In this document: positions 31,735 through 32,577 of the stretch, piece after piece
Layout: each line of letters opens with the position of its first letter
Numbering within the stretch: the first letter of the stretch is position 1
Origin: Pelagibacteraceae bacterium AG-390-L03
GTDB lineage: Bacteria; Pseudomonadota; Alphaproteobacteria; Pelagibacterales; Pelagibacteraceae
Length of the DNA: 32,577 nt
NCBI GenBank assembly: GCA_003279685.1
Contig: QCHA01000009.1
Location: 1-32,577 of the forward strand
Reading direction: 5' to 3'
The notes under the pieces: generated by a model
What the model saw: only the letters and a program-made list of their open reading frames with translations
What the model was told of the DNA's origin: nothing
Database searches by the model: none
Translations under genes and position numbers: made by a program

Positions 31735-32577
31735 ATGAGATTTAATATTAAAATTCTTAATTGTAAAAGATTATATATTTATTTTTGTTTACTTGCTTTG
31801 TTAAATATTTTTTTTTCCACAGAAAATATTCAAGCAAAGACTTTTAATATTAATGATATTGAAATATCCACTCCATTTGAGATCAAATTTGATAAAAATA
31901 AGATAATTGACGAAGGTTTTTCCCAAGCTTTTGATAGATTAACATTATCTATCGTCCAAACTAAAGATCAGAAAAAACTTGGTCAAACATCTCTCAATCA
32001 AATTAAAAGTATGATTGAAACTTTTTCGATCAAAGAAGAAAAATTTATTAATGAGGTTTATTATTTATCTTTAAATGTATCATTTAATAAAAAAAAGATA
32101 CTAAACCTAATGGAAAACAAAAATATTTTTCCATCTCTTCCTGTTAAAAAAGATATTTTTTTTTTACCAATAATTGTAGACAAAAATAAAAATGAAATTT
32201 TAATTTTTTCTGAAAGCTATATTTTTAATAACTGGAATTCTTATATTCAAAAATACCATTTATTAAATTATATTTTACCTACTGAAGATCTTGAAGATTT
32301 TAATTTGATAAAAAAAAATATAAACAATTTAGAGAGCTATGATTTTAAAGAAATTATCCAAAAGTATAGTCTTGATGAATATATTATATCAATTATCTTT
32401 AAAGATAATAATGATATTAAAGTTTTAAATAAAATAAATATTAATCAAAAAATGGATCTTAAAAATATAACTTTTTCAAATCTTAATATAGATAACTATC
32501 ATGAAACAGATAAATTAATTGAAGGATTAAAAGAGGTATATGAAAATTATTGGAAAAGTAAAAATGAAATTAATACC
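31735..32577 (+). CDS. DUF2066 secreted protein, 3' end beyond window
   Basis: A reading frame open from ATG at 31735 to the last base (281 codons), so the C-terminus is missing. The start MRFNIKILN and a hydrophobic stretch to about residue 35, ending IQAKT, form a signal peptide. The next region, FDRLTLSIVQTKDQ (about 66-79), then KFINEVYYLSLNVSFNKKKI, is the outline of DUF2066, found beside purM-purN in alphaproteobacteria, often followed by the DnaA regulator hda. Function is not known. An ATG at 31728 is in another frame with an early stop. Family call rests on pattern plus neighbourhood. Confidence 0.7.
   Translation, partial: MRFNIKILNCKRLYIYFCLLALLNIFFSTENIQAKTFNINDIEISTPFEIKFDKNKIIDEGFSQAFDRLTLSIVQTKDQKKLGQTSLNQIKSMIETFSIKEEKFINEVYYLSLNVSFNKKKILNLMENKNIFPSLPVKKDIFFLPIIVDKNKNEILIFSESYIFNNWNSYIQKYHLLNYILPTEDLEDFNLIKKNINNLESYDFKEIIQKYSLDEYIISIIFKDNNDIKVLNKININQKMDLKNITFSNLNIDNYHETDKLIEGLKEVYENYWKSKNEINT

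Noticed and set aside
1..32577. CRISPR array, tRNA/rRNA genes, insertion sequence or prophage
   Set aside because: No spaced direct repeat array, cloverleaf-like sequence, rRNA-like stretch, transposase or integrase was seen on either strand.

Overview
The window looks like part of the chromosome of a streamlined marine alphaproteobacterium, most likely SAR11 (Pelagibacterales). This rests on three things: very low GC (about 15-37% in the 60-base lines I counted), almost no intergenic DNA with many overlapping genes, and alphaproteobacterial protein types and gene order (plant-type GshA next to GshB, rpsF-rpsR-rplI-dnaB, fabD-fabG-acpP-gmk, lptF-lptG-lptD-surA-pdxA-ksgA, purM-purN beside a DUF2066 gene). 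The assignment is inference; no rRNA gene or other formal marker was compared.

Left edge (1-4448) looks accessory. A minus-strand set of three genes, each overlapping the next by 4 bases, encodes a TylF/MycF-like O-methyltransferase, a PhyH-like Fe(II)/2-oxoglutarate oxygenase and a second TylF-like enzyme. These genes are clearly richer in GC than their neighbours. Next come a very AT-rich, degenerate Gfo/Idh/MocA-family gene on the plus strand and an ElyC/YdcF-type (DUF218) envelope protein on the minus strand. The likely theme is decoration of a surface glycan or a small metabolite.

The middle (4497-17966) starts with a plus-strand D-2-hydroxyacid dehydrogenase and an exported thioredoxin-like protein. 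A long minus-strand block follows, read from right to left: ribosomal proteins S6, S18 and L9, replicative helicase DnaB, an RND/MMPL exporter, CvpA, PurF, an HD-domain protein resembling diiron oxygenases, both glutathione synthesis enzymes, an EamA transporter overlapping gshB, and an MFS transporter.

The right part (18054-32577) is core metabolism and envelope assembly. Plus strand: fabD-fabG-acpP-gmk, in which fabF and mltG, expected between acpP and gmk, are absent. Minus strand: lptF-lptG-lptD-surA-pdxA-ksgA for LPS export, outer-membrane protein folding, vitamin B6 and 16S rRNA methylation. Plus strand: pepA-ndk. Minus strand: purM-purN. The window ends inside a plus-strand DUF2066 secreted protein.

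I saw no tRNA, rRNA, CRISPR array, insertion sequence or riboswitch. No gene-free stretch exceeds 300 bases. The points most worth a second look are the methyltransferase-oxygenase-methyltransferase cassette, the HD protein with a full set of diiron-type ligands, the missing fabF/mltG, the PurF lacking its iron-sulfur cysteine pair, and the degenerate Gfo/Idh protein.
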